Source of the DNA: JACMME01 sp051005015
Lineage (GTDB): Bacteria > Gemmatimonadota > Gemmatimonadetes > Gemmatimonadales > Gemmatimonadaceae
Length of the DNA: 8,126 nucleotides
Reading direction: 5' to 3'
Assembly (NCBI GenBank): GCA_051005015.1
Contig: JBPCJT010000145.1
Coordinates: 1-8,126, forward strand
Shown here: positions 6,268 through 8,126 of the stretch, piece by piece
How positions within the stretch are numbered: the first letter of the stretch is position 1
Layout of the letters: every line of letters begins with the position of its first letter
Notes under the pieces: generated by a model
The model's input: the letters and a program-made list of their open reading frames with translations, nothing else
What the model was told of the DNA's origin: nothing
Databases searched by the model: none
Program-made: the position numbers and the translations under genes

Positions 6268-6358
6268 GCTCAGTCGGCGGGGATGCGCGCGAACGCTGTG
6301 AACGCATCCGCTCGTCGGTCACCCGATGGCGGATGCTATTCACCGCGTCGATTATTTA
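6268..6358. other. Convergent intergenic spacer
   Basis: These 91 bases lie between the stop codons of the lipoprotein gene (+) and the DUF445 gene (-). They contain the hairpin at 6304-6336. They also hold a second, competing 7-bp pairing of 6281-6287 with 6303-6309, and a direct repeat of gaacgc at 6291-6296 and 6300-6305. No coding sequence is apparent. Confidence 0.6.
6304..6336 (+). terminator. Strong hairpin between convergent genes, possible terminator
   Basis: Bases 6304-6311 (gcatccgc) pair perfectly with 6329-6336. After one bulged base (6312), 6313-6318 pair with 6323-6328 using one G-U pair, closed by the tetraloop tcac. The stem totals 14 pairs. The G-U pair exists only in the rightward transcript; in the leftward one it becomes a mismatch, so the structure favours the operon ending at 6267. 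No U-run follows directly; the T-rich bases come about 12 nt later (6349-6360). It is therefore not a textbook intrinsic terminator and may instead protect the mRNA end. Confidence 0.5.
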
Positions 6359-7654
6359 TTACATGAACTTCGAAACCACATAGATCAGCAACCCCGCCAG
6401 GCCGCCGACCAGCGTACCGTTGATGCGGATGTACTGCAGGTCCTTGCCCACCGCGAGCTCTATTCTCTGCGAGGTGACCTGCGGGTCCCACGAGTCCACC
6501 GTTTGTGAGATGAGCGCCGAAACTTCACCGTGATATCGCTCGACGACGGCGAGCGCGATGCTCGCGATCCAGCCGTCTACCTTTGCCATCAGAGCGGGGT
6601 CGTCGAGTAGCGCTTGCCCCAGGGATTCGACGCCACTTTCAATTGCGCCGGGCGGGTGCGATTCGGCGCTCTCCGCCCGCCGAATGATCGCGCTCTTTGC
6701 CTCCTCCCAAATACCGCTCGAGAAGCGCCGAACTGATTTCGCATCGAGCAACTCCTCCTTGATCTGCTCTGCGCGCTCCTGGACGTCGCTCGATGTGTGG
6801 AGCTTCTCGATAAAGGCGTGCAGGGCGGCGTCGAAACGCGCGCGCAGCTCGTGGTGCGGGTCGTCGCGTATCTCCCGCAGAGTGCGGTCCAGCGCGGTGA
6901 CGATCTTCTCATGAATCTTGGCGTCGACGATGTCCGGAACCCACCAGGGAGTTTCGCGCTCGATGCGATTCCGGATGATTTCCTGATTCTCGTCCACCGC
7001 GCGTGCGAGAAGCTTGATGGCTTCATTGAGCAGCTCCTGATGCCGGTCGCCAGCCGTCATTACGGACAGCAACCGGCCGAGAAGCGGAGCCACCTGCGTA
7101 TCACGGACACGGCGCACCAGCACGCCGTCGATGAGTCCCTGTACATCCTCGTCGCGAAGAACTCGCGCGGCGCTGGCGAGCCCTTTGGCGGCGTGTTGCG
7201 CCAGGGTCCGGCTGTTGTCCGGATTAACCAGCCATCGCGCCAGCTGTTCAGTTATCCGCAGCGATTCGATCCGCTGCGAAAGGATCGCCGGGCTGAGAAA
7301 GTGCTGCTGTACGAACCTGCCAAGGGCGCGTCCCACCTGCTCCTTTCGCGCTGCCACGATTGCCGTATGTGGGATCGGAATACCGAGAGGGTGGCGAAAT
7401 AGCGCGGTGACCGCGAACCAGTCCGCGAGTCCGCCCACCATGGATGCTTCAGCAGTGGCGCGGACGTAACCGAGCCAGGGATACGCTTCCTCGAGCAACC
7501 GCGCGACGACAAAGACGATTGTCGCGAGCACCAGCAGACCACTGGCGCGGCGCTGCATCGTCTTGAGCTGCGCCTGCTTGACCGGATCGTCGAGCGGCTG
7601 CAAAGTACTGGCTATCGCTCGACTGGCCGATTCAGTATTCGCCAGATCCACCAC
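6359..7654 (-). CDS. DUF445-family membrane protein (YjiN-like)
   Basis: The 431-residue protein belongs to DUF445, a widespread family of unknown function that includes E. coli YjiN. Diagnostic parts are the first membrane segment (about 38-54), followed by the conserved GGLADWFAVTALFRHPLG (about 74-91) and PIPHTAIV. There is a long helical, charged middle that probably folds as coiled helices. The C-terminal conserved part ELAVGKDLQYIRINGT leads into a second membrane segment (about 412-429). Length and both signatures are normal for the family, so it appears intact. GTG at 7654 begins directly after the lon stop with no base between them. Its position therefore implies translation coupled to lon. 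The start is less certain than the frame: an internal ATG at Met33 would still keep both membrane segments. What it does is unknown. Confidence 0.9.
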   Translation of the reverse strand: MVDLANTESASRAIASTLQPLDDPVKQAQLKTMQRRASGLLVLATIVFVVARLLEEAYPWLGYVRATAEASMVGGLADWFAVTALFRHPLGIPIPHTAIVAARKEQVGRALGRFVQQHFLSPAILSQRIESLRITEQLARWLVNPDNSRTLAQHAAKGLASAARVLRDEDVQGLIDGVLVRRVRDTQVAPLLGRLLSVMTAGDRHQELLNEAIKLLARAVDENQEIIRNRIERETPWWVPDIVDAKIHEKIVTALDRTLREIRDDPHHELRARFDAALHAFIEKLHTSSDVQERAEQIKEELLDAKSVRRFSSGIWEEAKSAIIRRAESAESHPPGAIESGVESLGQALLDDPALMAKVDGWIASIALAVVERYHGEVSALISQTVDSWDPQVTSQRIELAVGKDLQYIRINGTLVGGLAGLLIYVVSKFM

Positions 7655-8126
7655 TCAGCCGCGTGTCCCGATGGTCACCTCGCGGTCCGCCGCCGCCGGC
7701 TTGACGGCTGGTTCGGTCTCCTGAAGCGGACCGAAATCAGCCACGGCTGCGCGACCATGGGGGAGAAGCGCTAGAAGTACGATCTCGTCCATCGTCTGCG
7801 CGAAGGTGAAAGTCATGTTGGCGCGCACCTCGGCAGGCACATCCCGAAGATCCTTTTCGTTGGACTTGGGCAGGATGATGTGCCGCAATCCGGCACGATA
7901 CGCGGCGAGCGCCTTTTCCTTGAGCCCGCCGATTTCCAGTATGCGCCCTCTCAGGGTAACCTCGCCTGTCATCGCGATGTCGCGGCGAACTGGGCGCTCG
8001 CTCAGCACACTGGCGACAGCCAGCGTGATCGCTAAGCCCGCGCTCGGCCCATCCTTGGGAATGGCACCAGCGGGAAAATGGATATGGACATCGTGCTCCT
8101 TGAACGCCTTGGTAGCGATGCCGAGC
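7655..8126 (-). CDS. lon: ATP-dependent protease Lon, C-terminal proteolytic domain (5' end outside the window)
   Basis: The frame is open to the right edge, and 156 codons of the 3' end are visible. It encodes most of the Lon P-domain, the serine peptidase part of the cytoplasmic ATP-driven protease that degrades misfolded and regulatory proteins. The visible sequence contains HIHFPAGAIPKDGPSAG, with the catalytic Ser at 8042-8044. MTGEVTLRGRILEIGGLKEK follows, with the catalytic Lys of the Ser-Lys dyad at 7913-7915. The C-terminal signature AGLRHIILPKSNEKDL is next. After the domain ends (LLALLP) there is a tail of roughly 35 residues rich in Ala, Pro and Glu that looks disordered. Such tails vary among Lon proteins. 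The ATPase and N-terminal domains lie beyond the window. The TGA stop abuts the GTG of the DUF445 gene. Confidence 0.96.
   Translation of the reverse strand, partial: LGIATKAFKEHDVHIHFPAGAIPKDGPSAGLAITLAVASVLSERPVRRDIAMTGEVTLRGRILEIGGLKEKALAAYRAGLRHIILPKSNEKDLRDVPAEVRANMTFTFAQTMDEIVLLALLPHGRAAVADFGPLQETEPAVKPAAADREVTIGTRG

Noticed and set aside
1..8126. CRISPR arrays, tRNA or rRNA genes, insertion sequences, phage genes or defence genes
   Set aside because: Read through on both strands, nothing repeated at regular spacing, no transposase or integrase motifs and no RNA-gene signatures were found.

Overview
The window looks like a piece of bacterial chromosome of moderately high GC (about 60% by eye) with dense, short-spaced housekeeping genes. 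It shows no phage, transposon, CRISPR or RNA-gene signal. Two proteins have lipoprotein signal peptides, one of them an M48-type periplasmic peptidase, and there is a prepilin peptidase, so a diderm (Gram-negative-type) organism is likely. The gene mix and the protein flavour recall Gemmatimonadota or a neighbouring phylum. That is a judgement from memory of protein families, with no marker gene here to settle it.

Layout. At the left edge is the 3' part of a trimeric-type purine nucleoside phosphorylase gene (+), converging on thiD (-). Upstream of thiD on the same strand is a gene for an M48 zinc-metalloprotease lipoprotein. The two are separated by a 74-nt spacer made largely of a G-rich interrupted palindrome. 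A short divergent spacer (2180-2247) then leads into a tight rightward unit of four genes: a TrmH/SpoU 2'-O-ribose RNA methyltransferase, a prepilin peptidase, a single-domain Hsp100/Clp-like AAA+ ATPase and an HExxH lipoprotein. The three junctions in this unit overlap by 4, 1 and 13 nt, so the genes are very probably co-transcribed and translationally coupled. This unit converges at about 6268-6358, around a strong hairpin, on a leftward pair. That pair is lon (only its 3' part, the proteolytic domain) followed with no gap by a DUF445 membrane-protein gene.

How the genes fit together. Purine salvage (PNP) and thiamine synthesis (ThiD) are ordinary metabolism. The rest leans towards protein processing and quality control: an M48 lipoprotein peptidase, a prepilin peptidase, a Clp-type ATPase, a second zinc-peptidase lipoprotein and Lon. 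The least ordinary item is the AAA+ protein at 3830-5029. It matches the first nucleotide-binding domain of ClpA/B/C with its key residues in place, but it lacks the N-domain, the second ATPase domain and hence the usual ClpP-docking site. It stops almost exactly where a D1-D2 linker would end. No complete new system can be claimed from this window; that ATPase and its coupled neighbours are the best lead.
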